This document shows, piece by piece, positions 51,266-62,500 of a DNA stretch of 64,000 bases. Position 1 is the stretch's first letter. Every line of letters starts with the position of its first letter. Source of the DNA: Galbula dea. Lineage: Eukaryota; Chordata; Aves; Piciformes; Galbulidae. The notes under the pieces were generated by a model that saw only the letters and a list, made by a program, of their open reading frames with translations, made no database searches and was not told where the DNA came from. The stretch covers positions 1,893,260-1,957,259 of the forward strand of contig VWZX01005763.1 of assembly GCA_013399015.1 (NCBI GenBank). The letters are read 5' to 3'. Position numbers and translations under genes: made by a program.

Positions 51266-51356
51266 TGTGACCTGGTCTAGGGAATCCTGCTGTGGCAGGG
51301 GGGTTGGACTAGATGATCTTTCAAGGTCTCTTCCAACTCCTAATATTCTATGATTC
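51266..51356 (+). repeat. CR1 LINE 3' end
   Basis: The tail reads GTGACCTGGTCTAGGGAATC, TGTGGCAGGGGGGTTGGACT, AGATGATCTTTCAAGGTC and TAATATTCTATGATTC. It begins at the same internal CR1 point (GTGACCT) as the tail of the tRNA-Glu element at 49590. The preceding 35 bases carry short matches to that element's head, so this may be a second, damaged copy of it. Confidence 0.9.
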
Positions 51357-54300
51357 ATATCAAAACCAACATTATCTTTAAGAAAGGTGTCAAGAATTTA
51401 TTTATATTATTTACTTATAGAACAATACCTCTAGGTAGCAAGTTAAAAAAAAAATGCAGTAAGGGTAAAAACTGTGGTGGTAAAACTCTAGCCAGGCTGG
51501 ACAGTTTGCTTATGCTGTTTATCTCTTTGGTCCTGGCTGTGTGTTTTTAGGACTGTAGTAGGGACCAGGTTTATGTTATTCTGGGCATGGAAGTTTCAGC
51601 CATGGTTGTGGACATTTTCTCCCCACAAATCACAGGGTAATTCCATGTCAAGGCCTGTCTAGTCATTATCTTTCTGTCAATCTATATAGCATAAGAATAA
51701 TTAATTGGAAGCATTTGTTCACTGCAAGAATTTCATGAACCAAGAAGTGGTAATTATTTTCTATAGACTAAGCTTAAAGTCTGGTCCTGTGGTTTCAGAG
51801 TACTGACAGACCCTGTTCACTTGGGGGTCACATAATTATCAACAGCAATCCCCAAAGGAGGTCAAGATTTCTTTATTTGCTTTACAAGTTGGCATGTCCA
51901 ATGTTTTGAAATGTTGTAGCAGAGAGAACATTATCCAGTGCTTTAGCAAAGTATAAACCCATGGATACAGCAAACATGATTCTTTTGCTCAGCCTCTGTC
52001 TGAGCTTTTTTTGGAGACACCTCACATTGGACTGTGTCATTAGACTTTACATGATTGCATTGCTAATTAAATAATTACATTCTTATGGTTTAAAGACTAG
52101 TCAGAGTTTATATTAGAATGGCTTTGAGTTTCATTGGAGTAAACAGCCTATATTTACTTCATTCAGATTGTCTTATTTCAAGTATTGTACAAGTCCTTTA
52201 GAAGTATTTAGAAGAGACAGAGCCTTACAAATAACCCTATCTGTAATATTGATCTTGGGTTATCTTTTAATTGAAGTTTTTTCAGGTGCTTTGTGCTGAA
52301 TACTAAACTTGTTCAGTGTGCTAAGCCTTTCTGAAAGTCTGCCTGGCATTTTAAGAGGTAAGAAGTAGAAAGTACATCTTCAAAAAGTTGGTATTCTTGG
52401 ATAAGGCAATTACAGTAACATGTATCTAGCCAAGCTAACGTCAGATTGTTGCATTTATTGTAGATAGAGAGGTATGTTATCAGAGAGAGAAGGAAACATA
52501 CCTGTGCAGGTGTGGGTAAAGCAGTGTGAGACTGTTTTTATCCATGACAGCTTAATTTCTGTGCATACCTCATCTGACACTTCTAGGGAAAGAAGTGCAG
52601 ACTGTAATGAGACTACTTGTACTTACCTAAGAGCCAGATAGATATTTTTAGGAAGCTTTGGAAGAACAGCTTGTCAGTCCTTCAGTTTTGAAAGGATTTT
52701 TTTTGTTGTTCATTGCTGTTTCTTCTAGGGGAGCATAATAATAAATAGACCCTCTCTTTAATCTGTATTTACTGGCTGTTTTACATGGACTTTGAGTGTA
52801 GATGCCTCCATCTGCTCTTCACTTTCCTTTCTGTTAATGCTCTTGAGAGTGTGGAGAACAAGTCAACAAGGAGAAAAATATTTACTATTGCAACTTCCTA
52901 ATATAATATAGTCATCAAAGCTGACACTTCAGTCTTCTAGCAGGACACTAAAAGAAACTTTCCTCCAGGAGAACTAAACACCTCCACCAAAACCCTCTAC
53001 ATGCATTCTTAGCATTGTTACTGTTTACAAACACTTTGGGGGGGAGCTTCAGTCTGTTAGTTTTTCCTTACTAAAAACCAAAATCAAACAAAACCATCAA
53101 CCAACCAAACAACCCCCCAAAGGCACCACATACTCCCCAAAACTCCTACCAAACTGACCAAAAAACTTCAAGCCCTCAAACCTAGGAACAAAGTTTGAGT
53201 TACTCAGTTGGAAGGTATTTTGTTGTCAAGTGCAGTGAGTTTATGCAATGAGTGAGGAATCTCTGAGGAGCAGAATCTTCTCTGTTAACTGCCCTGTTGC
53301 TGCCTTGTAATAAAAATAGCACCAGTTAGCAGGCTACTTAAATCAAAATTGTCAGAGGTAGCCAGAAGGTACCTGCTATTGTTTATGTACATTGAGAACA
53401 TGCTGGTAACTCACATGTGGCCTCTTAGCAAATCAGTGTCACATAGGTTCCTCTTCCACTGCCATTGTTATCTCATCAGAGCTGGAGAAAGGTGGTCTTA
53501 TTAAAAGCTAGTGAAAGCTGAATCTAGCTTGTCCAGAAAAATAGATTCCCATTTATAGGATAAGCTTATAGGATGAGCTTATTTTTACAACCATTTGCAG
53601 CTGTTGGTTTTGTTGTTTGGTTGTGGTTTTGTTTTTGTTTAGGGTTCATCATCTGTTTTTGCCTAGGAGAAATCCTAGTTCCCTCAAGAATAGTGCTGGA
53701 GTTTTTGTTCTTTTCCATTTTCCAACAGTAGAATCACCATGTCCAAGCCTCATTTGGCATCAAAAGCAAAAGTACCCCAAGAGTCTGTGCCCAGCACTTG
53801 AAAAATAGAACTTTTAATACTTTCAGCAAAACAATATTATTCATATAGACATATAAAGGGTCTGCACAACTGAAGTATTCATCAGGGTTTACAGTCTACC
53901 CCCATTCTTCCTGTGTTCCTTGCATGTTCCAGTTGAGTCAAGCATTATTACTGTGCTCTAAGCATCAGTGCTGGTGAGAGATGTGTAGCCAAACAGAATT
54001 CAAGTATGAATTTAATCTCCAGCTGTACTGACACTTCTCTTTGCCTGGCAGGAGTTTTAATGCTGTAACATATACCTTGATGATCTACTCTGCCCTGAGA
54101 AAGTGAGTTGTGCACATCTATTGCTCCAGTGGTCCCTGCTTGTATTGGAGCACTTCTCATAGGAAGTGTTTTGCTGGTTCTTAGAAAAAGAGCATTTTAT
54201 TTATCAGATCTGTTATAGACTTGATGGTATAATCCAATAGTATTAAAAAAAACCCAAGCAAAACCCCCTGAAGGCTGCAGAGCTTCTTTGTGTACTGCTG

Positions 54301-55644
54301 TAAGAAGCATAGTGTTATTAAAACTTCTTTCTCTAGTGAATTACAGCTTTTTTGGATGGAAAAAGAAAGAATGTTTACAAAAACTCAAGAGTAATTCAAC
54401 AACCTGGCACACTGTTAAAACGATTTTGACTTCAACAGAAAGTGCAAGTGTGAAGGAAAAAGAATATCTATGACTTGACCATTAAACCCTCTCTATTAAT
54501 GTAGAAAATGATCAGCAATGTATACATGGACAAAGCATTATTTGAAAACAAAACCAGACTTTTGTGGTGCCTATACATTTTGTGAGTTTGTTTTCTACAT
54601 TTGAATGTTTGGCTTTTTGCATTTAAATCCCTTGTTTGAGTTGAGCAGCAGAGGAAGCTGAGTGTGGTGTCCAAAACAATGGAGGTTCCTGAGCTGTGTG
54701 TGGTTGTTTATTGCATTGTCTGCTTTCACTTAGAATATTTCCTGTTCAAATAGGAAATGCTTTTTATTGGAGAATAAAATTTGTGGAAGGTTTTTCTTCA
54801 TGTACTTACCATGTGTATGTGTGAGAGAGAGAGAACTTTTCATGTAACAGTTGAATTGCTTTATTTCTGGTAGAGCTAAATCCAGAGATACAGCTTGCAC
54901 TCCAGATATATATTCATCTACTGCTATCAGGGATAACTATGAGCAGGGAAGTGAGGAGGATGTGGCTTTAGGAGGTGGGCTTGAGAAGCCAAGGTTGAAG
55001 TTGGAAGCAGGAGCTCCTGGTCTTCATGCTTCTTGCTGAGTTCTGAGCTCAGCAAGGTCAAGAACCTTCTGCTTTTCAGAGGCAAGTTACTGACCCACGA
55101 GTGAGTGGGGCAACAGGGGCTACCGCTGGAAGACACAGCAACACCCAAGTCTCTGCTGAGCTGAGAGGGGGACAAGGTGGCAGGGCTGCTTGTTTGCTGG
55201 ACTGAGTGTAAGGTAGTCATGAGCAAGCTCTAGTGTGCAAACTGCAGACACTCTAAACTGTTGAAAAGCAAGGTTTGTAGTCAAGCTCTCTGAGAGCCTG
55301 TTCAGTAATCCTTTCTCTCTGCATGCTGCTAGCTTGTTCACCTCCTTGGCTCCCATTAGCTTCAGCTGGTATCCTCCTTGTCAGATTACTATGTTTAAGC
55401 AGTTACCAACCTCCTGCCTCAGCTTCTGGTGAACTAACAAAACAAGACTTCTTCCCCTCCCCACTCCATTGGCCAGTGCTTTTGGTCACCTGAAATGCTT
55501 ATAGCTGTGCTAGCTGCACTGTCACTTTCCCAAACAGGAAAGATTAGACACAGCTTCAGATGCACTTAACAAAAGTGAATTTGTGTGAAGGTACCAATAG
55601 TTTCTTCCTGGAAATAGTTCTGTTCCTATTTTAATTTTTCATTT
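51357..55644 (+). other. KCNIP1 intron, downstream of KCNMB1
   Basis: It has a C/A-rich low-complexity stretch at 53070-53170 with poly-pyrrolidine-like runs of CCAACCAAACAACCCCCC. There is no recognisable exon or named repeat. It lies 3' of KCNMB1 on the minus strand, so a long KCNMB1 3' UTR could reach into its right end. Confidence 0.45.
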
Positions 55645-55650
55645 TTTATT
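55645..55650 (-). terminator. KCNMB1: Candidate poly(A) signal for KCNMB1
   Basis: AATAAA on the minus strand lies 306 bases after the KCNMB1 stop, in a T-rich (A-rich on minus) stretch. Another AATAAA lies at 55947-55952, only a few bases after the stop codon, which would give an unusually short 3' UTR. Which signal is used cannot be told from sequence. Confidence 0.3.
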
Positions 55651-55955
55651 TTCTATTTTTTTCTTTTACCAGCCCCCTTTACACTATCTGAATCCTAAGC
55701 ACTAGAGAAGGTCCTTTTTCCTCATGTGGGTTTTTAATAGGTAACTATCTAGATTTTGCAGGTTGAACAAGTGTTACTGATGTCAACAACTGCTACTTTG
55801 TACTATTTCAGTCTCATTAAGATTTGCTGACCACAATGAAAAGTTTTCTGGATGCTTGTCCCTGGATTAAAAAAAAGTCACAAAATGCAGATAAAGGCAG
55901 GCAGAACAAAGGCACTTTAATATTTTGGAACCATCTATGCTAGACATTTATTTTT

Positions 55956-56225
55956 CTACTGCCCAGCAGAAAGAACAGAAAGATACTGACTAATTTTTAC
56001 CAGAAAAATAATCAGACATCCACCAGTGAACATAAGTGTAGGCCAAAGGAAAGCAAAGAGGAGGCCTTTTAGGGGATAAAGTCTGCTCAAAATGACATTG
56101 GTCTGTGTTCCTCCTGGGTCATAGTAGCACGGGAAAGTCTGGTATTTTTTGAAGTTGTTTGCAATTGTTTCTATTCGTGCTTTGACTTCTTTCGAGTTCT
56201 CCGACTTGCCTGGGACGTACGAGCA
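55956..56225 (-). CDS. KCNMB1: KCNMB1 coding exon 3 (residues 112-200 and stop)
   Basis: The acceptor TTTTGTGTTCCAG lies before CSYVPGKSENSKEVKARIET. The exon holds the second half of the extracellular loop, with Cys112 and Cys144. It also holds the second membrane segment (GLLFAFLWPTLMFTGGCLII) and the short cytoplasmic tail KISQYLSVLSAGQ, ending in TAG at 55958-55956. The human sequon NET in this loop is replaced by QTN, so that glycosylation site is absent. Confidence 0.96.
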   Translation of the reverse strand, partial: CSYVPGKSENSKEVKARIETIANNFKKYQTFPCYYDPGGTQTNVILSRLYPLKGLLFAFLWPTLMFTGGCLIIFLVKISQYLSVLSAGQ

Positions 56226-59200
56226 CTGGAACACAAAATCAAGGGGACTCAGTAGAGTGAATACCCTAACACAGGGGCTGTAGTTAGGGCAGAGTGAATC
56301 AAACATGCTGACAAAACTTCTGTGCTTTGATTAGTGTCTCTGGAGATCATCTCGGCTTCTATACCCACTTGCCATGCTTCCCTGTTTCTCTCAGTTCGGA
56401 TATGCCCCCAGTCTGCAGATTTACAGGTTGGAGTAACAGTGTTGGAAACCACTAATGTATCTGTGCTCAAAATAAAACTGCAGTTGGGATTGACACTGTA
56501 TTATTGCACTGCCAAGCTTGGATTCCTAACAGAGCTTCTGGGCACTGCCACAGCAGAAATGCATTAGCTGTGCAGAAATTCACAAGCGGCTTCTCAGTGT
56601 GCAGGAAAAGGAAGTTGCTTTGCTGTGCACCTCTGGTTGTAACTAGCAGAAAATTAAGAGGAAAGCAGGGCTGTTGGAGGCTTCCCACTTGTCCTCCTAA
56701 GACCAAAGTATTATACTTGTAGTTTTCAGTGGAAAGACTGTTAGACTTTGAAGCACTCATTCTTTATGATCTTATTGTATATTTTTTCCTGCAATATTAT
56801 TTTGCATACAGAATAATGCTTAGGTGTCTTAAGCTGGAAACTAGCCAAGGCAGAAAGATGGTTTCTGACCTAAAGGCTTGTACTTGCAGAAATGCAAAGA
56901 GTAGGCAGAAAATCAGCAAGTTACCTCCTTTTGCAGTAAGCAAGACTCTTGTTGAAATCTGCAGCAGATAATTTCTGCTTTGCTACTTCATTTTCTGTAG
57001 CTTTCCCTCAGATATTCACTATAAAGATAGGCATTAGCTAGCAAAACTTCCTCTTGATTTGATTCCCAAGCAGAAACCCTGACAGGAACAGAAGGATAAC
57101 ACTGTACTTTTCCCCCTTCCCTAATCTTTTACACACTAAAGCCAAAAGAATGCTATGCACTCTTGTTTCTGTCACGTTCTGTCTGCCTTCCTCTGGGGAA
57201 GAGGTCCCCAAAGTGACTGGCCAAGGACCTCTACTGCAATACCCAGTTATGTGGGTGCTTCCTACACTACCACTCCCTTCTCCATGGGTCCAGGTTTCTT
57301 CTGCCATGCTGGCCAGAAACAATTGCAGAGCAAACCAAAGACAAATGAGCTTCCTGAGCCATCATCTTTCAAAATTACTGATTTGTTCTTTCTGTCTAAA
57401 AGGTGCATGATGTTCCCAAAAGCACCTTGATTTCCCCTTTCTCTGCTTCCTTTAATCATTCTGCTCATACCACACACCTAAAATAGAAGTAAAATTGGGA
57501 TTTGTCCTCTTACTTTGGATAGTTTTGAACTCCAGATCTCTCCTGTGATAATGAAACAAGCAACTGAGCAAAGCACAATTTGTAAGCTATTTCTTACTGT
57601 TGCTTTTCAAGTTGGAGGCTTATGTATTGTAATATTCATCAATGTTAAACACCATGTTTAATTGGTGTAATTAATACTTGTTACTTTAATGTTTCATGTA
57701 GTGTTTAAAAGAAAACCCCAAACTGTAATTTCTGGAATGTTTTGAAAATGCCTTGGTCTAAGCACAGACATAAACATGTGAATGATGCCCAACAACTACT
57801 CTTACTCTGCTGCTTGCTTTAAAAATAGTAACCCCTTCTCCTCAAAATGGTTAGCAGCAGAGTCATTAGTCAGCCTGTGGTGCAAGTACCTTAGGATTTC
57901 TCTCCAGTGTATCTTCAGTCTGATACAGCATAACCTCTTGTCCTGAGGCTGTCAGGTTAACCCACACCTGGAGGCAGGGATAAGGAAAGATATCCTCATC
58001 CTCTGAGCCTTCGCTTTTTGGGCAGAGAACTTGGTCCTTGATGTTGGCTTTGAGTACCTTGCACGTGGTTTCTGTTGTCCAAACACTACAAAAACAAAAC
58101 AAAAGGTATTGCTTTTAAATGTGTTAGCAGCATTTGTTATGAGTTGCCTGCTGGAGAAGCATCTGAGTGCCAGCTGTAAGTGATGGCATGGGTGGAGGTC
58201 ATGGCTGCTAAAACCTTGCCCTCCTCCAATCAATGGCTGCACCTGGAGAAGGGCTGTAGGAAAGCACCTTTGTTGTTGTTGCTCTTGTGTTTTATGCATT
58301 CTGTGGTTTGAAGTTAAATTCTAACCTCATCTCTAATCAGTTTCAAGTGTTATTCAGGAAATAAAAACTGCTATAGGTTTTAGTGTCTGGCTGTAAATAT
58401 TTGAAGTGCAGCACACTTGATGTCTCAGAAATATTTTGACTAATTTCTTTCAATAATTCTCAGAACTCAGATCAGTTCCTGTGGTTTCACCCAGTCTTTT
58501 CTGTATTACAGGGACCTTTTGCATGAATAAGTAACAGGATTTTGTCTGGCAGAAGTTCATTTTGTTGTGCTACTTATCCCTCTTTCTCAAGAGTTAGGTT
58601 TTTTGCTGATAAGATAGTAAGCTGTTCCTTGCAGCAGTATGCTTCAGTGGCAAAAAGTTAAGAAATAATCTCACTCTAGTTCCTAAGAAACTAATATTTT
58701 TGCATGCAAATGTCTTTTGAATTGTAATCACATGGTTGGAAAATAATATAAATGTGAATTACTCTGTTTTAAAGATAATAATTTTCAAACCTTTTTGAGC
58801 TTAAAGGTGCTCTTTTCAAGATGAATGAGGTGGATGTACCTGCTTTCTCTGCCAAAATCTTCAAGCATGAAAAACTGAGCTGCACTCCTCATCTTGTTAC
58901 TTTGCATTTTTGCAAATTGATTTTGTGTGCAGAGGGCAGAACTTGCCAAATGAGATAAAATGTGGGTGATAGTAACTTCTTCAACATTCCTTGTATTCTG
59001 CAACATTTGCTATGGCAGACTGGGCTATTGAAGCTGATAGGTTCTCATGGTGGTTGATTTGCCAGTAGAACAGAGATTCTCAGCTGAACAAGTTTACCAT
59101 GAATGCTGTTGCTCAACTTTTTTATTGATTAGGAAACCCTCAACCCTTGTTTTTAGTCTGTCCTCCTTCCAGCCATAAAAATGATCATTCTCTCTTGGTT

Positions 59201-59538
59201 TGTGCTTACCTGTAAATGCCTGATAACTTCCTGGCTCACTTTTTTCTTCTATTTTCCTCTGCCTTAAATTCTTAGGAGCTCTTTGAGAGCAAATTGTTTG
59301 TTTATTCTACAATGTTATATATTATGGCACTCTTTTAGTGCTATTTAATGCTGACAAGAAAAGAAATAGCTTTGTATTCATGAACAAATAGCTGTCATTA
59401 CCTTTTAGTGTAGAAGGGCACGATGGTGACCCCGATGAAGAAGTAGATCATCATGGAGCAGGCAACCATCCCCAGTCCCAGGCACAGGGCTCTCGTCTCC
59501 CCTCGCTTCTGGGCTGTCACCAGTTTCTTTCCCAACAT
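55956..59538 (-). CDS. KCNMB1: KCNMB1, BK channel beta-1 subunit (complete, three coding exons)
   Basis: The product is the auxiliary beta-1 subunit of the large-conductance calcium-activated potassium channel (KCNMA1 partner) of smooth muscle, where it raises calcium sensitivity and slows gating. Joining 59538-59402, 58085-57890 and 56225-55956 gives 603 bases: 200 codons and a stop. All splice sites are GT/AG and the phases fit. The protein starts MLGKKLVTAQKRGETRALCL, has a first membrane segment at about residues 18-42 and an extracellular loop of about 120 residues. The second membrane segment is at about 163-187, and the end is SQYLSVLSAGQ. The loop has cysteines 54, 67, 83, 112 and 144 and one glycosylation sequon, N89-L-T. 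Human KCNMB1 has 191 residues. The bird form is longer because of an acidic insert (residues 70-77, SEGSEDED). The gene lies antisense within the KCNIP1 intron. No frameshift or stop interrupts it, so it is very likely functional. Confidence 0.96.
57890..58085 (-). CDS. KCNMB1: KCNMB1 coding exon 2 (residues 46-111)
   Basis: The acceptor TTTTTGTAG precedes TGTTTGGACAACAG and completes Ser46 with the AG left by exon 1. The donor is CCTAAG|GTACTT after Lys111, phase 0. It encodes the first half of the extracellular loop: SVWTTETTC, the acidic SEGSEDED insert, FPYPCLQVWVNLTASG and LYQTEDT. The YPC...VWVN and YxTEDT blocks are hallmarks of the family. Confidence 0.96.
59402..59538 (-). CDS. KCNMB1: KCNMB1 coding exon 1 (residues 1-45)
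   Basis: The ATG at 59538 has A at -3 (AAATCATGT). The exon encodes the cytoplasmic N-terminus (LVTAQKRGETRALCLG, nearly identical to the human segment) and the first membrane helix up to IVPFYTK. It then has AG before the donor AAAAG|GTAATG, so intron 1 is phase 2. Confidence 0.95.
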
Positions 59539-59571
59539 GATTTAGAGTTTTGAAATCTCAATCTCTTTCTG
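59539..59571 (-). other. KCNMB1: KCNMB1 5' leader with a likely splice acceptor
   Basis: On the minus strand, 30 bases before the ATG, the sequence TTCCATTTTATACCAG|AAAG ends a pyrimidine-rich run (CCCCTCTCCTTTCTG). This is a plausible acceptor (AG at 59570-59569), which would make the first coding exon 59568-59402. It fits the mammalian gene, which has a non-coding first exon. The upstream exon would lie further right and was not identified. Confidence 0.5.
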
Positions 59572-62500
59572 GTATAAAATGGAATACAGAAAGGAGAGGG
59601 GAAATGTGACTACAGATATTGCAGTTGTGTAACAAGTTTCTGAAATACAATGGATCCCATGGAGGAACAGGCCCCTTTTTAGGGGAGGGGGAAAAAAAGG
59701 ATTTAAAAAAAACCCACTGTTTTTTGTTGTCAGTAGACTCTTTTTCTCCTTTCTGGTTTTTACCATATAGTCCTTTAAAATGTTGTGTGTGGGGAGGTTA
59801 GGAGATGGGGTAGGAAAACTTGATTGCCTTTTGAGAGAGTTTTGTTAACAGCCCATTTGTCCTCCGCATTAATTCAGTCTATGTTGGTGCTTCTGTGAAG
59901 AGACATTGTGTTATAAACTGGTAAAGGCTGCATGAAGGGAAAAATCTTCCCACAGTAGAATACTTTTTACTTGTGCCTTTTCCTCTGGAATAATCTGAAA
60001 TGTGGTTGGCTTACTCCAAAAGAGCTGAAATCATAAGATAAAGCATTTGAAATGCTCTGTTCTGACTTCTGCATGCTTGTTGTTTGGCCTTGTCCATTCA
60101 GGGATGCTCAAAACTTAATGTCTGATCAAATAGCAGAGAAAAGCTTCATTTTCTAGACAGTACTAGTGTGATGCCACCAAACACAACAGAGCAGGATTTG
60201 AAAACACAGCAGTTAGAACTGCTCTCATTTCACCAGAAGCATAGGGTCAGGACTGCTGCTGGCACTAGCAGGAGAGTGCAGACTGGGAAGTTTCTGGTGT
60301 TACAGCAGGGAGCTCAAGCAGAGCTGGCTGAACTTGAGCTTGGGAGTGACTGGAATTTCCCACACACACCACCCCATGCCCTGGCCAGATAGCATTTGAA
60401 GTTATCTTGCTAAAGCTTTGATTAAAAAGGCTGACAATAATTGCTGTGAACTTGCATGCCATTAAATCATTGACTGATGTATAGGACTATTATACGCATG
60501 AGCCATTACAGTCAGTGGGAGTTCAACCCACCATCAGTGTCTGTTACACTGGCAGCTTGAACTGAATGTTTGTGGGGTTTGTTGTTTGGATTTTTTCCTG
60601 ACAATGTGGTGCAAGCCATAGCTGTGGCAAATGGCAAGTTTTGTGGAGGGGTTTTGGGAGAAAGGAGGTAAGTGGAGCAGAAGACAATGTTATGTACATG
60701 CTGAAATAGGTTTCAGTCCTGTTCTCATGTGCAAGACAATGGCACACAGCTTCATGCAGTAGCTAGACCATTGTCAGGATCTCTGCTTCAGGTATGTGCA
60801 GCTCTTCAGTGGTTATCCTTATTGGCTCACCTACAGGACACTGGTCTCTACTAGAATCCACCTGTGTGCAGCTAAGTGATGGAGCAAATACCAAGAGTTA
60901 AGTTTAGATACAGCATAAGACTAGCACAAGGCCAAGTTAGCAAATAGGCTCTTCAGGGTAGTCATGAGTAGATGGTGTCCAGCTGCCCCAATCTAGCAGG
61001 GCTGTGGTATTACTGGAGGTAGGGAACCACACTCAGTTTGATGAAAGCTGAGATACACACCATCAGCTCTCAGAAGAATGAATGTGAATATACTCTGAGT
61101 GTTGCTCTCCTTCCTGTTACTTCTGGCAAAAGTGCCTTTGACTGTCTAATGATCAAAGGAAAGAAGTATTTAACATTGAAATGCTACTTGTTTTTGACTA
61201 GTACAACATCTAAGTGTTAGTGTTACTAACAATCAAAATACAGATGCCTATGGAGAGTTTAGACAGCTTTGGTCATTTAGCTTAATCCAGGGCTAGCTAC
61301 AGAATTTTCTAAGTACACATTTTGAAGTTGCTAGTACATGATATCAAAATGAAAGGCAGTTCTGAGGTGTCCCCAGGAAGAAAAGGAGTTTTTGTTGTTG
61401 GAATAGTGAATTTTGCCCAGTTTCATATTTAATTCCACTTTAAATAAACATCAATTTCCACTGAATTTTGCATACAGCCTTTTGAAGGGAATTGTTTTTC
61501 TGATGGCCATGTATAATTCACTGCCATCATTAGAAGTACCTTAAGTTGGAAATTGGCCTTAAGATGAACCCTACCTGCTTACTGGTATTTGAGTTTAATA
61601 TGGATTGTGAGCTAATGTCCTTAAATAAGGCTGCATTGTGTTTGTCTTGATCTTTGGGGCTGTAAACAGAACATGTGGCATCAAGCACTCATGTCTTGCA
61701 TGTTTGTGTGTAACCATGCAGAGAGGCATGGGCACCCTGCAAGGAGACATGGGGAAATGTCAGTAGTGACTGTTCCTTGCAACCTTCTATCATCTCTTTC
61801 AGTTGTGTGTTGGGAAAAATAGAAATAGCATATTCACAAAATGAAGTATTTGAAGAGATTTAAAATACTGGCACACAGTGCAGCACAGTGCTGTAAGCCC
61901 CATTGATGTCAATCTGACTCCCCTTTACCTGTTGTGCAACTTTAATCAGAGGCAAAAAGAGATTAAAGGATCAGGGTTGGTCCTGGAGCACAGGCCCTGA
62001 GACTGCATGAGTATCTGAGTGGCAGTTCCTTCTAACACAGTGGGAAGCCAGTGATGGGCAAGTGAAAACCTGTGGTGTTAGGGAGAGCTTCTTACATGCA
62101 GTAGTGATTAATCCTTAATTAGCGCTGTGGGAAAATGAGAAAGTGCAAGATTGGTGCTGCCACTGTGAGTTGGGAAAGTTGTAGTGCCATAGTGCTGGTC
62201 ATGTCTTGAGTTTCAGATGAGCTGCAATGTTCAGGAAGCTGTCCCAGTTACACTGACAAACAGTGGGGTACTTGGAAAGCAAGAACTGTGGGACCATTAG
62301 CCAAACAAGAAATGGAATTGCCCCAGTAGTCTGCTTGAATGTCATCCACTTATGCAGCACAAGTACCAGTAAGCTCATCCTTCCTAATCATCTTGAACTG
62401 CCAGACTACCTCTTTAGGACCCATAAGGAAATTTGTATGTGCAAATTGGAAACCTAGAGGTTCTCCCAGCATTCTGGGCAGTGCCATTTCCCACCCTGAC

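Noticed and set aside
53070..53170. A structured C/A-rich repeat array
   Set aside because: It is low-complexity sequence with no regular unit or spacers. It is neither a CRISPR array nor a satellite.
61893..61965. Ancient amniote LINE tail pieces (also near 8913 and 60504)
   Set aside because: The phrases like CCATTGATGTCAAT are short and heavily changed. A profile search would be needed to support them.
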